A DNA stretch of 33,420 bases. Origin: Lachnospiraceae bacterium. Its GTDB lineage: Bacteria; Bacillota; Clostridia; Lachnospirales; Lachnospiraceae. Both the position numbers and the translations under genes were made by a program. How positions within the stretch are numbered: position 1 is the first letter of the stretch; the number at the start of each line of letters is the position of its first letter. A model generated the notes under the pieces. It saw nothing but the letters and a program-made list of their open reading frames with translations, was not told the origin of the DNA and searched no databases. Below are positions 5,936 to 13,661 of this stretch, piece by piece. Location: the NCBI GenBank assembly GCA_021203145.1, contig JAJQBS010000108.1:1-33420 (forward strand). Direction: 5' to 3'.

Positions 5936-7480
5936 TCATTCGAACTCAATCGTCGCCGGTGGCTTCCCAGTGCAGTCATATAGAACTCTATTAACATGCT
6001 TCACTTCATTGACAATCCGATTCGTTGTCTTCTCAATCACTTCCCACGGTATCTGGGCGCTCTCGGCAGTCATGAAATCGGTAGTGGTGACGGCGCGCAG
6101 GGCGATGGCGTAATCGTATGTACGTCCGTCACCCATGACGCCGACGGAGTGCATGTCGGTAAGGGCGGCGAAATACTGGCTGATGATCCTGTCAAGACCC
6201 GCGGCGGCGATTTCTTCGCGCCAGATGGCGTCTGCTTCCTGCACCATGGCTACCTTTTCAGCGGTCACGTCGCCGATGATGCGGATGCCGAGGCCGGGAC
6301 CTGGGAATGGCTGACGATAGACAAGATAGTCCGGGATGCCTAGCTCGAGGCCGGCGCGGCGCACCTCGTCTTTGAAGAGGTCGCGCAGTGGCTCGATGAT
6401 TTCTTTGAAGTCTACGTGCTCGGGCAGACCGCCGACGTTGTGGTGGGATTTGATGACTGTGGACTCGCCTCCGACGCCGCTCTCTACCACGTCCGGATAG
6501 ATGGTGCCCTGTACGAGAAAGTCGACCGCTCCGATCTTTTTGGCTTCTTCTTCGAAGACGCGGATGAATTCTTCGCCGATGATTTTGCGCTTGCTCTCGG
6601 GCTCGGTGACTCCTGCGAGCCTGGAGTAAAAGCGTTCCTGTGCGTTGACGCGGATGAAGTTGAGCTTGTAGGGACCGTCCGGGCCAAAGACGGCCTCGAC
6701 CTCGTCGCCTTCGTTTTTGCGCAGGAGGCCGTGATCGACAAAGACGCAGGTAAGCTGCTCGCCGACTGCCTTGGAGAGCAGAACGGCAGCTACGGAAGAA
6801 TCCACGCCGCCGGAAAGGGCGCATAGGACTTTGCCGCCGCCGACTTTTTCGCGAATGGCCGCGATAGACTGCTCTACGAAGGAGTCCATGCGCCAGTCTC
6901 CGGCGCAGCCGCAGATGTTGAATACGAAGTTGGAGAGCATTTTCTGCCCTTCCTGGGTGTGCAGCACTTCCGGATGGAACTGGGTCGCGTAGAGCTTTCT
7001 CTGAGTATTTTCCATCGCGGCGCAGGGGCAGTTGTCGGAGTGTGCGATGACGGTAAAGCCTGGCGCCATCTCGGAGACATAATCGTTGTGGCTCATCCAG
7101 CAGATGGTCTTTTCAGACACGTCTGTAAAGAGTTGGGAACTCTGGTCTACCGTCACTTCGATTTTGCCGTATTCGCGCACCGGAGCTTTTTCAATCGTTC
7201 CGCCGAGCAGGTGCATCATGAGCTGGGATCCATAGCAGATTCCAAGGATCGGTACTCCGAAGTCAAAGATTTCTGTTGTACAGGTGGGTGCCCCAGGCTC
7301 ATAGCAGCTGTTCGGGCCGCCTGTGAAAATGATCCCTTTGGGCTGCAAAGCTTTGATTTTTTCAAATTCTGTTTTGTAGGAATAGATTTCGCAGTATACG
7401 CCACATTCACGTACCCGCCTCGCGATTAACTGGTTGTACTGTCCCCCGAAGTCGAGGACTACGACTGTCTCCCTTTTCAT
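5936..7480 (-). CDS. guaA: GMP synthase (glutamine-hydrolysing)
   Basis: GuaA converts XMP, ATP and glutamine to GMP in the cytoplasm, the last step of guanine nucleotide synthesis. The 514-residue product has the normal length. The class I amidotransferase domain holds C82 in GICYGSQ, and H169 and E171 in FHPEV. The ATP pyrophosphatase P-loop SGGVDSS lies at 223-229, and the C-terminal dimerisation domain ends PPATIEFE. I chose the ATG at 7480 ([13 protein letters not shown]), since the 34 upstream in-frame residues match nothing in the family. It is probably co-transcribed with trxA, which lies 148 bases upstream. The 3' end is a classic attachment site for integrative elements and here faces an integrase. 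No purine riboswitch was seen upstream. Confidence 0.97.
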   Translation of the reverse strand: MKRETVVVLDFGGQYNQLIARRVRECGVYCEIYSYKTEFEKIKALQPKGIIFTGGPNSCYEPGAPTCTTEIFDFGVPILGICYGSQLMMHLLGGTIEKAPVREYGKIEVTVDQSSQLFTDVSEKTICWMSHNDYVSEMAPGFTVIAHSDNCPCAAMENTQRKLYATQFHPEVLHTQEGQKMLSNFVFNICGCAGDWRMDSFVEQSIAAIREKVGGGKVLCALSGGVDSSVAAVLLSKAVGEQLTCVFVDHGLLRKNEGDEVEAVFGPDGPYKLNFIRVNAQERFYSRLAGVTEPESKRKIIGEEFIRVFEEEAKKIGAVDFLVQGTIYPDVVESGVGGESTVIKSHHNVGGLPEHVDFKEIIEPLRDLFKDEVRRAGLELGIPDYLVYRQPFPGPGLGIRIIGDVTAEKVAMVQEADAIWREEIAAAGLDRIISQYFAALTDMHSVGVMGDGRTYDYAIALRAVTTTDFMTAESAQIPWEVIEKTTNRIVNEVKHVNRVLYDCTGKPPATIEFE

Positions 7481-7628
7481 GATTTCCCGCTCCCGTATCT
7501 TTCTCGCTGATAGCCCTGGCCGCCGCTGTTTTGTCAATAACGGCCCGAGCACTGACATTTTTTCTCGTTGATCGTCTTGCATTTTTTCAATCTGCTTTTA
7601 TTGCTTCTGATGAACCTTCCTGTCAAAA

Positions 7629-7934
7629 TCACTGTATCAGTTTTACCAGTTCCTCCCGGCTGGTGAGTCCGACGTTCCTTGCGGTGCATTCTCCGCCCTG
7701 GAAAACAAGGATTGTCGGGATGGATGCCACACGGTATTGCTGTGCAAGCTCCGGAAGATTGTCCACATTTACTTTCGCAATGGAATAGTCTTCGGCTTCC
7801 TGATCAAGCTCAGCGAGCAGAGGTGCAAGTGCTTTACACGGACCGCACCAGTCCGCGTAGAAATCTACCATGACGGGCCTGTCCGCCTTGAGTACTTCCA
7901 GATCGAACTGTTCCTGTGTTTTAATTATAATCAT
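7629..7934 (-). CDS. trxA: Thioredoxin
   Basis: The 101-residue product is a full thioredoxin. The active site WCGPCK has C30 and C33, the buried aspartate lies in VMVDFYADW, and the cis-proline loop is IPTILVF. It reduces protein disulfides in the cytoplasm using electrons from thioredoxin reductase, which is not encoded here. GAAAGGACAATTGTT precedes the ATG. A TTGCAT/TAAAAT promoter lies 86-114 bases upstream. It is read in the same direction as guaA and may share its transcript. The strand opposite holds only shadow frames. Confidence 0.95.
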   Translation of the reverse strand: MIIIKTQEQFDLEVLKADRPVMVDFYADWCGPCKALAPLLAELDQEAEDYSIAKVNVDNLPELAQQYRVASIPTILVFQGGECTARNVGLTSREELVKLIQ

Positions 7935-8019
7935 AACAATTGTCCTTTCTTTTTTCTATCAATTTCTATAAAGTATTTCCATCGGTTTTTGATTGTATTC
8001 CCTGTATTCCGATAAAACC

Positions 8020-8048
8020 ATTTTACCGAAGCTTGACCGTCTATGCAA
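8020..8048 (-). promoter_or_regulatory. Predicted promoter of trxA-guaA
   Basis: On the minus strand TTGCAT (8048-8043) and TAAAAT (8025-8020) are 17 bases apart. The leader to trxA would be about 80 bases. Confidence 0.55.
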
Positions 8049-8127
8049 GGCCTTTTTCATGCTTTCTGTAAAAATCTATGAGACTTTAGCAGCAAAACTC
8101 TTCGTCCGGCTCTGTGCATAGAAACAA

Positions 8128-8156
8128 TGGGGTATACACGTTTTGTGTATACCCCA
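8128..8156. terminator. Perfect 12-bp hairpin between degV and trxA
   Basis: TGGGGTATACAC (8128-8139) pairs perfectly with GTGTATACCCCA (8145-8156) around GTTTT. It lies about 130 bases after the degV stop and upstream of the trxA promoter. On the minus strand only TTGTTTC follows, so it is a weak terminator or a structured regulatory site. The rest of 8049-8283 shows nothing else except the tandem repeat below. Confidence 0.5.
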
Positions 8157-8250
8157 CGTAAACTATTTTAATACCTGTTTTGCAGAAATGGCTTTCTCAC
8201 AATTATTATCTTATTTTCCAAAATGGAAATCGCTTTTTCACTTCAACATA

Positions 8251-8290
8251 AAATGAGCAAAAATCATATAAAATGAGATGAAATCATATA
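8251..8290. repeat. Tandem duplication of a 20-bp unit at the degV stop
   Basis: AAATGAGCAAAAATCATATA (8251-8270) is followed at once by AAATGAGATGAAATCATATA (8271-8290), differing at three adjacent bases. The second copy contains the degV stop codon (8284-8286), so the duplication extends from the gene's end into the untranslated region. Confidence 0.7.
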
Positions 8291-9123
8291 ACAACAATCA
8301 CGCCACCATCATTGGCATACATGGTTGAGATACCGGCCGTGTCGAGGAAAATCACATCCTTTACAGGGATTCGCTTTCTGATCGCCTCGAGTACCATACG
8401 TCCGCGCTCCGGGCAGTTGCAATGCGACAGTGCAAGGATCTTCTCCGCCGGGTTCTCTACCTGCTCGACAATGTAATCCACCATCTTTACCAACGCCTTG
8501 TTGATCCCGCGCGCCTGATCGAGCTGGATGATCGTGCCTTCCGGCGTCGCGCCCATGACCGGCTTGATCTTCAGCGCGGAGGCAAAGAATGCTTTGATAT
8601 TGCTCAGGCGGCCGTTTTTGCGGAGCGTCTCCAGGTTTTCCAGTACAAAATACGTATTCTGCCCGGCAATATAGGCCTCGACTATCTCCACGATCTCCTC
8701 AAAAGGCATCCCTGCTGCCTCGCACTCCTGAATCTTTGCCGTAATCAGCGTTTCTCCGACGGAGGCGGAGCGGGAATTGAATACATAAACCTGAAGCTCC
8801 GATCCATCCTCCTTTAAAAGATCGCGGGCAAGTACCGCACTGTTGCAGGAGCCGCTCAGCTCCGCCGAGAGCGTTACAGCGTAGGCTCTCTTTTCGGCCT
8901 TTTCGAATGACTTTTTATAAAAATCCGGTGAGGGACACGCGGACTTCGGGCAATTCGGGCTTTCGGCAATCTTTTTCAAAAAGTCCGCCTGGTCAAAACT
9001 GTCGTCATCCACAAACGCATAATCATCCACCTGCATTGTAAGCGGGGCGGAAATGATACGCTCATCCGCTTTCATGTCTTCCGTGCACTCCCCGCAGCTG
9101 TCCATCACGATCACATATTCCAT
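8284..9123 (-). CDS. DegV-family fatty-acid-binding protein
   Basis: The 279-residue product has the features of DegV proteins, which bind a fatty acid between two alpha/beta domains and, in characterised members, pass it to the fatty acid kinase FakA. These are the N-terminal VIVMDSCGE strand, LSAELSGSCNSA (usual form LSSGLSGTYQSA) and LRKNGRLSNIKAF, then ALKIKPVM. GGAGG lies 8-12 bases upstream of the ATG. It is transcribed alone, and its predicted promoter region holds an inverted repeat. A second DegV gene is present at 27672-28547; the two differ clearly and are not recent copies. The gene for a kinase partner is not in the window. Confidence 0.88.
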   Translation of the reverse strand: MEYVIVMDSCGECTEDMKADERIISAPLTMQVDDYAFVDDDSFDQADFLKKIAESPNCPKSACPSPDFYKKSFEKAEKRAYAVTLSAELSGSCNSAVLARDLLKEDGSELQVYVFNSRSASVGETLITAKIQECEAAGMPFEEIVEIVEAYIAGQNTYFVLENLETLRKNGRLSNIKAFFASALKIKPVMGATPEGTIIQLDQARGINKALVKMVDYIVEQVENPAEKILALSHCNCPERGRMVLEAIRKRIPVKDVIFLDTAGISTMYANDGGVIVVI

Positions 9124-9158
9124 AAATAATCCTCCAGTAACATGTTTTTCGTTCTTTT

Positions 9159-9212
9159 ATAACGTGGTTTTTAAGTCTACGTTATCATACCACATTCTTG
9201 TATTCTTGAAAA
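9159..9212 (-). promoter_or_regulatory. degV promoter with overlapping inverted repeat
   Basis: On the minus strand TTTTCA (9212-9207) and TATGAT (9189-9184) are 17 bases apart. The inverted repeat ATAACGTGG (9159-9167) and CTACGTTAT (9177-9185) overlaps the -10 box and the expected transcript start. This is the place for a repressor operator, for example for a fatty-acid regulator; the regulator is not known. Confidence 0.5.
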
Positions 9213-9348
9213 GGGGCTTTTTCATTTTCATAAAATTTTCATATTAGTAAAAGTTTTGCCAAATGCTCTGCTGTTAAGCAGTTAAAAATAAGGAAATGTT
9301 TTGTTAAAGGCTTCGCTTCTAAAAGTTTGCTAAAAGTTTGATGGCTGG

Positions 9349-9392
9349 CCGCAACTTTTCTGTTGCGGATAAGATGCCCTTTCATGTATAAT
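9349..9392 (+). promoter_or_regulatory. Predicted promoter of the DUF5721 gene, with hairpin
   Basis: TTGCGG (9363-9368) and TATAAT (9387-9392) are 18 bases apart. The perfect 7-bp inverted repeat CCGCAAC/GTTGCGG (9349-9355, 9362-9368) overlaps the -35 box and could be an operator. Confidence 0.5.
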
Positions 9393-9441
9393 AAAGATGC
9401 ACAGACGCGCAGTCCGAGAAGATAGAAAGGAGGCCCCTCCC

Positions 9442-9945
9442 ATGCGCTCTTACCAGATACAGGATACTCTGGGCTTTATGAAAAAGCTTCTGATGGATAA
9501 TGCCTTTGATACCTTTCTGCTCTCAGAGGCGTCCATCACCACTTATGCGACCTTCCAGATCGACGGCACTTTTCATCCGGACTATTTGAGTACCGCCGAG
9601 AAAGAACAGCTGACCGCCGAGAAATACGGTTTTGCACTGTGGCGGCGCGTCCGCCCCTTCTTTTTTGAGCTGACGAAGGGAAAAAACACGCCGTTAAAAT
9701 TTCGCGTGGTTCTCCGGCTTGCCCCGCACAACGTTGAGATGCTGATCGCGCAGAGTGGTCTGGATATCCAGGCCGACCAGGTGGGCGGGCTGTTTTTGAA
9801 TATTCATTTCGATGGGAAGGCGCTCTTTTGCGTCAGCGGCGTTTCGATGAAACTGTTTACGCTGGATAAAACACTCGAACATGCCTGGGATGACATGCTG
9901 GAAAAATTTTTCCGGCGCGAGCAGATCCCGTTTCTGACGGATTAA
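9442..9945 (+). CDS. DUF5721-family protein
   Basis: The 167-residue cytoplasmic protein matches what I remember of DUF5721, a family common in Clostridia: an N-terminal MKKLLMDNAFDTFLL, then SITTYATFQIDG, and a C-terminal sheet with GLFLNIHFDGKALFCVSG. The function is unknown. I chose the ATG at 9442, preceded by AAAGGAGG, over the upstream in-frame ATG at 9397, which lies only 5 bases after the TATAAT. The family is often found near genes for nucleotide or stress functions; here it is followed 8 bases later by the CIRCE element in front of htpG, which can also end its transcript. Confidence 0.75.
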   Translation: MRSYQIQDTLGFMKKLLMDNAFDTFLLSEASITTYATFQIDGTFHPDYLSTAEKEQLTAEKYGFALWRRVRPFFFELTKGKNTPLKFRVVLRLAPHNVEMLIAQSGLDIQADQVGGLFLNIHFDGKALFCVSGVSMKLFTLDKTLEHAWDDMLEKFFRREQIPFLTD

Positions 9946-9952
9946 CAGGCTG

Positions 9953-9979
9953 TTAGCACTCACCAAAAATGAGTGCTAA
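9953..9979 (+). promoter_or_regulatory. CIRCE operator (HrcA-binding site)
   Basis: TTAGCACTC-N9-GAGTGCTAA is a perfect match to the CIRCE consensus, the operator of the heat-shock repressor HrcA. It lies 7 bases upstream of the -35 box of the htpG promoter. It is followed by six T residues (9980-9985), so the RNA hairpin can also act as the intrinsic terminator of the DUF5721 gene. Confidence 0.95.
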
Positions 9980-9986
9980 TTTTTTC

Positions 9987-10015
9987 TTGACATTTCGCTC
10001 CGATGGTATTATGAT
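9987..10015 (+). promoter_or_regulatory. Sigma-A promoter of htpG
   Basis: TTGACA (9987-9992) and TATGAT (10010-10015) are 17 bases apart. The leader to htpG is about 135 bases long and contains short GC-rich hairpins such as CCGC-TT-GCGG near 10109. Confidence 0.85.
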
Positions 10016-10156
10016 GTGTTCAGTTTTGCGGAAGGACGGCTGACCATTCCGTTTTTCCACATCATAGCTGCAGTCAGAGATCCCGCTGCAGGCAGCTGCA
10101 AAGGCCGCTTCGCGGGGATAAGCAAAATTTTATATTATTCTAAGGAGCGATGAAAA

Positions 10157-12439
10157 ATGAGCAAAAAAACAGGAAACCTTTCTATCAACAGCGAGAACAT
10201 TTTTCCCATTATCAAAAAGTGGCTGTATTCCGACCACGACATTTTTGCCCGGGAGATGATCTCAAACGGCTGTGACGCGATTACCAAGCTGGAGAAGCTG
10301 GAAGTCATGGGCGAGTATACTTTTCCGGAGGATTACAAAAAGCGCATCCAGGTAATTGTGAACCCGGAGGAGAAAACACTGAAATTCATTGATTCCGGTC
10401 TGGGCATGACGGCGGACGAGGTCGAGGAATACATCACGCAGATCGCTTTTTCGGGCGCGACGGATTTTCTCGAAAAATACAAGGACAAGACGACCGAGGA
10501 CGACATCATTGGTCATTTCGGCCTGGGCTTCTATTCCGCGTTCATGGTGGCGGACGAGGTACACATTGACACCCTCTCTTATCAGAAGGACGCGGTTGCG
10601 GTTCACTGGGAATGCGACGGCGGCACGGACTATTCGATGGAAGACGGCACCCGGACAGAGGTCGGCACGGAGATCACGCTGTATTTGAGCGAGGATTGTC
10701 TGGAGTTCGCGAATGAGTACCGTATGCGTGAGGTCATTGAGAAGTACTGCTCCTTTATGCCGGTGCAGATTTTCCTTTCTAAAGCAAATGCCGAGCAGGA
10801 GTATGAGACCATCGACGAAGGGGATCTCCGCGAGGACGACGTGGTCGTAGAGCACATCCACGAGGACGCAAAGACGGAGGAGCGGGAAAATGAGAATGGC
10901 GAGAAGGAGATGGTCGAGGTCTCCCCGGCGCGCGAGCGCGTGAAGATCAACAAACGCCCGGTCTCCTTAAGCGACACGACGCCGCTCTGGACAAAACATC
11001 CGAATGACTGCACTGCGGATGAGTACAAGGAATTCTACCGCAAGGTATTTCAGGATTACAAGGAGCCGCTGTTCTGGATTCATCTGAACATGGATTATCC
11101 GTTTAACCTCAAGGGCATCCTCTACTTCCCGAAGATCAACACGGAGTATGATTCCATCGAGGGTACGATCAAGCTGTACAACAACCAGGTATTTATCGCA
11201 GATAATATTAAGGAAGTGATTCCGGAATTCCTGATGCTCTTAAAGGGCGTGATTGACTGCCCGGATCTGCCGCTGAATGTTTCGAGAAGTGCGCTGCAGA
11301 ATGACGGCTTTGTAAAGAAGATTTCAGATTATATCACCAAGAAGGTCGCGGACAAGCTGACAGGCATGTGCAAGACGGACCGCGAAAGCTATGAGAAGTA
11401 CTGGGACGATATCAGCCCGTTCATCAAATACGGCTGCATCAAGGACAGCAAATTCAGTGAAAAGATGAACGACTATATCCTCTACAAGGACATTGACAGC
11501 AAGTACCAGACCCTCAATGATCTGATCCAGGCTGCGGAGGACGCGAAGAAAGCCGGGTCAGCGGACGAGGTCGTTGACGCTGTAGAGGCAGGCGCTTCTG
11601 ACAGTGCCGACGAGGTTGTTGAAGCCGCAGAGGGAACCGTTGAAGATACCGGATCGGCTGATTCTGCTGACAGCACAGACGAAATGACCAGTGACGCCGA
11701 CGCCGCTGATGCCGAAGAGACTGCTGAAACAGTCGAAACCGTTGAAGACGCAAAGGAGGATACGGATTCTGCGAGCGCGGACGAGGTTGTTGAAAACGCG
11801 GACGCAGATGACGAGGATGCGGAAGAAAAGGAGCCTGAGAAATTTACCATCTATTACGTGACTGACGAGGTACAGCAGAGCCAGTACATCAATATGTTCC
11901 GCGAGTCCGGGCTGAATGCGGTCATCCTGAAGCACAATATCGACTCTCCGTTTATCTCTCACATTGAGCAGATCAATGAGAAGGTGAAATTCCAGCGCAT
12001 TGATGCGGACGTCACGGATACGGTGAAGGAAGACACCGGCGAGGAAGAGCTGAAAGAGATCACGGACACTCTGACCGATCTGTTCCGCAAGGCTCTCGGC
12101 AATGACAAGCTCACGGTGCGTGTAGAGAAGCTGAAGAACGCGAATGTTTCCTCAATGATCACTCTCTCCGAAGAGAACCGCCGCATGCAGGAAATGATGA
12201 AAATGTACGGCATGTATGGCATGGATTCGTCCATGTTCGGCGACGAGGTGACACTTGTATTAAACGCGAACAACAAGCTGGTGCAGTACCTTGCCGCAAA
12301 TAAGGATTCTGACAGGGCGCCGATGATCTGCGAGCAGCTTTATGACCTGGCGATGATCGCCCATAAGCCGCTGCAGCCGGAGGAAATGACCCGGTTCATC
12401 TCCCGGAGCAATGAGATCCTGATGCTGCTGGCACAGTGA
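10157..12439 (+). CDS. htpG: HSP90-family chaperone HtpG with an acidic insert
   Basis: HtpG is an ATP-driven dimeric chaperone of the cytoplasm. The GHKL ATPase motifs are present: E33 and N37 in REMISN, DSGLGM at 79-84 and GHFGLGFYSAF from 119. The middle-domain arginine lies in LPLNVSRSALQ near residue 374. The protein has 760 residues, while the usual length is about 610-650. The excess is an insert at residues about 466-561, almost all Ala, Ser, Thr, Val, Asp and Glu with one lysine, containing SADEVV three times (468, 483 and 540). A second charged stretch at about 228-265 lies at the N/middle-domain junction. AAGGAG precedes the ATG. The gene is monocistronic under a CIRCE operator, so HrcA control is expected. 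Confidence 0.96.
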   Translation: MSKKTGNLSINSENIFPIIKKWLYSDHDIFAREMISNGCDAITKLEKLEVMGEYTFPEDYKKRIQVIVNPEEKTLKFIDSGLGMTADEVEEYITQIAFSGATDFLEKYKDKTTEDDIIGHFGLGFYSAFMVADEVHIDTLSYQKDAVAVHWECDGGTDYSMEDGTRTEVGTEITLYLSEDCLEFANEYRMREVIEKYCSFMPVQIFLSKANAEQEYETIDEGDLREDDVVVEHIHEDAKTEERENENGEKEMVEVSPARERVKINKRPVSLSDTTPLWTKHPNDCTADEYKEFYRKVFQDYKEPLFWIHLNMDYPFNLKGILYFPKINTEYDSIEGTIKLYNNQVFIADNIKEVIPEFLMLLKGVIDCPDLPLNVSRSALQNDGFVKKISDYITKKVADKLTGMCKTDRESYEKYWDDISPFIKYGCIKDSKFSEKMNDYILYKDIDSKYQTLNDLIQAAEDAKKAGSADEVVDAVEAGASDSADEVVEAAEGTVEDTGSADSADSTDEMTSDADAADAEETAETVETVEDAKEDTDSASADEVVENADADDEDAEEKEPEKFTIYYVTDEVQQSQYINMFRESGLNAVILKHNIDSPFISHIEQINEKVKFQRIDADVTDTVKEDTGEEELKEITDTLTDLFRKALGNDKLTVRVEKLKNANVSSMITLSEENRRMQEMMKMYGMYGMDSSMFGDEVTLVLNANNKLVQYLAANKDSDRAPMICEQLYDLAMIAHKPLQPEEMTRFISRSNEILMLLAQ

Positions 12440-12484
12440 TGCTCCGCTCTGATTTTCTCTACTGCCTGTCCGTCAGGTAATTCT

Positions 12485-12511
12485 TCTGCCGCCAGTGTAA
12501 AACTGGCGGCA
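12485..12511 (+). terminator. Hairpin terminator of htpG
   Basis: CTGCCGCCAGT (12485-12495) pairs perfectly with ACTGGCGGCAG (12501-12511). The tail TTGCTATGTTTCC is only partly T-rich. It lies 45 bases after the htpG stop. Confidence 0.65.
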
Positions 12512-12544
12512 GTTGCTATGTTTCCGTCTTTCGGAACCATTTTC

Positions 12545-12573
12545 TTGACAAATAAGAGGAAAGCAAGTATTCT
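12545..12573 (+). promoter_or_regulatory. Predicted promoter of the TraX-like gene
   Basis: TTGACA (12545-12550) and TATTCT (12568-12573) are 17 bases apart. A leader of about 150 bases follows, in which CGTGTC (near 12581) can pair with GACACG (near 12626); no known riboswitch was recognised. Confidence 0.6.
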
Positions 12574-12729
12574 ATCGTTACGTGTCACACCCGTGCCGCA
12601 CACTTTGCAGCACACCTTGCCGCGCGACACGAAAAAGCTACGTAAGCGTGAGCAGCCGCACCTGCGCAGCTCACTTTCCTATATGATAAACAGGGCGGCC
12701 AAAGACAGACCGCGGCTGGAAGGATCCTT

Positions 12730-13485
12730 ATGAAAGACAGAATAGAAAACTTTGGTATTTCCGGCAGCACCCTGAAGCTGATTGCCATTATCACAATGCT
12801 TATCGATCACACCGGCGCGACTGTGATCCGCTCGATCACACGGCTGCCCGCCGTGACGGGGGATGCCATGCTACGCAGCACCTGGGTAAACATCTACAAT
12901 ATTTCCCGTGACATCGGGCGGATCGCGTTCCCGATCTTCTGCTTTCTCCTGGTCGAGGGATTTCTTCATACACGAAGCCCTCGAAAATACGCAGGGAGGC
13001 TCTTTTTATTCGCGCTGATTTCCGAGATTCCATACGACATCGCCCTGAAGGGCAGCTGGTATTACCCGGACAAGCAAAATGTTTATTTCACTCTGCTGAT
13101 CGGCCTGCTCGTCATGATCGCGATCCGGTGGATTACAGACAATGGGACACGCCGCCTGCTGCTCTCGGCTGTACCGATCGCACTGGGCATGCTGCTAGCC
13201 TGGAGGATGAAGACGGATTATGACTATAAAGGCGTGTTTCTGATCGCGGTGCTTTATCTGATGCGCGACACGAGGCTGTACCAGTGCATCGGCGGGGCGG
13301 CCGCCATCTCCTGGGAGCTCCCTGCCCCGATCGCGTTTATTCCCGTCTATTTTTATAATGGAAAGCGCGGGCTCTCACTCAAGTATGTTTTCTACTGGTT
13401 CTATCCGGCGCATCTGATGCTGCTGTACGTGATCAATACGTGGGGCGTGCCGCTGCTGAATCATCTGATATTTGCCGCACAGTAA
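12730..13485 (+). CDS. TraX-family membrane protein
   Basis: The 251-residue product resembles TraX, the membrane protein that N-acetylates F-pilin in Escherichia coli. Seen here are LKLIAIITMLIDHTGA near the N-terminus, RIAFPIFCFLLVEGFLHT, and a closing YVFYWFYPAHLMLLYVI, all typical of the family, with about seven or eight hydrophobic segments. GGAAGGATCC precedes the ATG. Chromosomal copies without any pilus genes are common in gut Clostridia, so its substrate is probably something other than pilin, for example a cell-surface molecule; that is inference. It stands alone, between htpG and a DUF4317 gene. Confidence 0.85.
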   Translation: MKDRIENFGISGSTLKLIAIITMLIDHTGATVIRSITRLPAVTGDAMLRSTWVNIYNISRDIGRIAFPIFCFLLVEGFLHTRSPRKYAGRLFLFALISEIPYDIALKGSWYYPDKQNVYFTLLIGLLVMIAIRWITDNGTRRLLLSAVPIALGMLLAWRMKTDYDYKGVFLIAVLYLMRDTRLYQCIGGAAAISWELPAPIAFIPVYFYNGKRGLSLKYVFYWFYPAHLMLLYVINTWGVPLLNHLIFAAQ

Positions 13486-13567
13486 GAACCTGCCGGCCAG
13501 GCACTCATGCATCCTGCACCGCCTGATACTTAAATCACAGTTTCTAAAAGCTCGCCGCAGCTCGCGA

Positions 13568-13613
13568 TTTACCATATTTACAGTAAACGACGTAAGTCGT
13601 TTTACCTGGTAAA
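13568..13613. other. Nested inverted repeat upstream of the DUF4317 gene
   Basis: TTTACC (13568-13573) pairs with GGTAAA (13608-13613), and inside it GTAAACGAC pairs with GTCGTTTTAC around GTAA. There is no T-run. It lies 49 bases upstream of the next start codon, so it may be an operator or leader structure, or part of the end of the TraX-like transcript. Confidence 0.45.
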
Positions 13614-13661
13614 CCAATAAAATACAGCAGGAAAAATCCATATAAGGAGGCATTATAAACT

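Noticed and set aside
7481..7628. Possible purine riboswitch upstream of guaA
   Set aside because: None of the conserved purine-riboswitch core and loop sequences could be found, and guaA follows trxA in one direction.
12730..13485. Part of a conjugation system because of TraX similarity
   Set aside because: No pilin or type IV secretion gene is adjacent, and lone chromosomal TraX-like genes are common in Clostridia.
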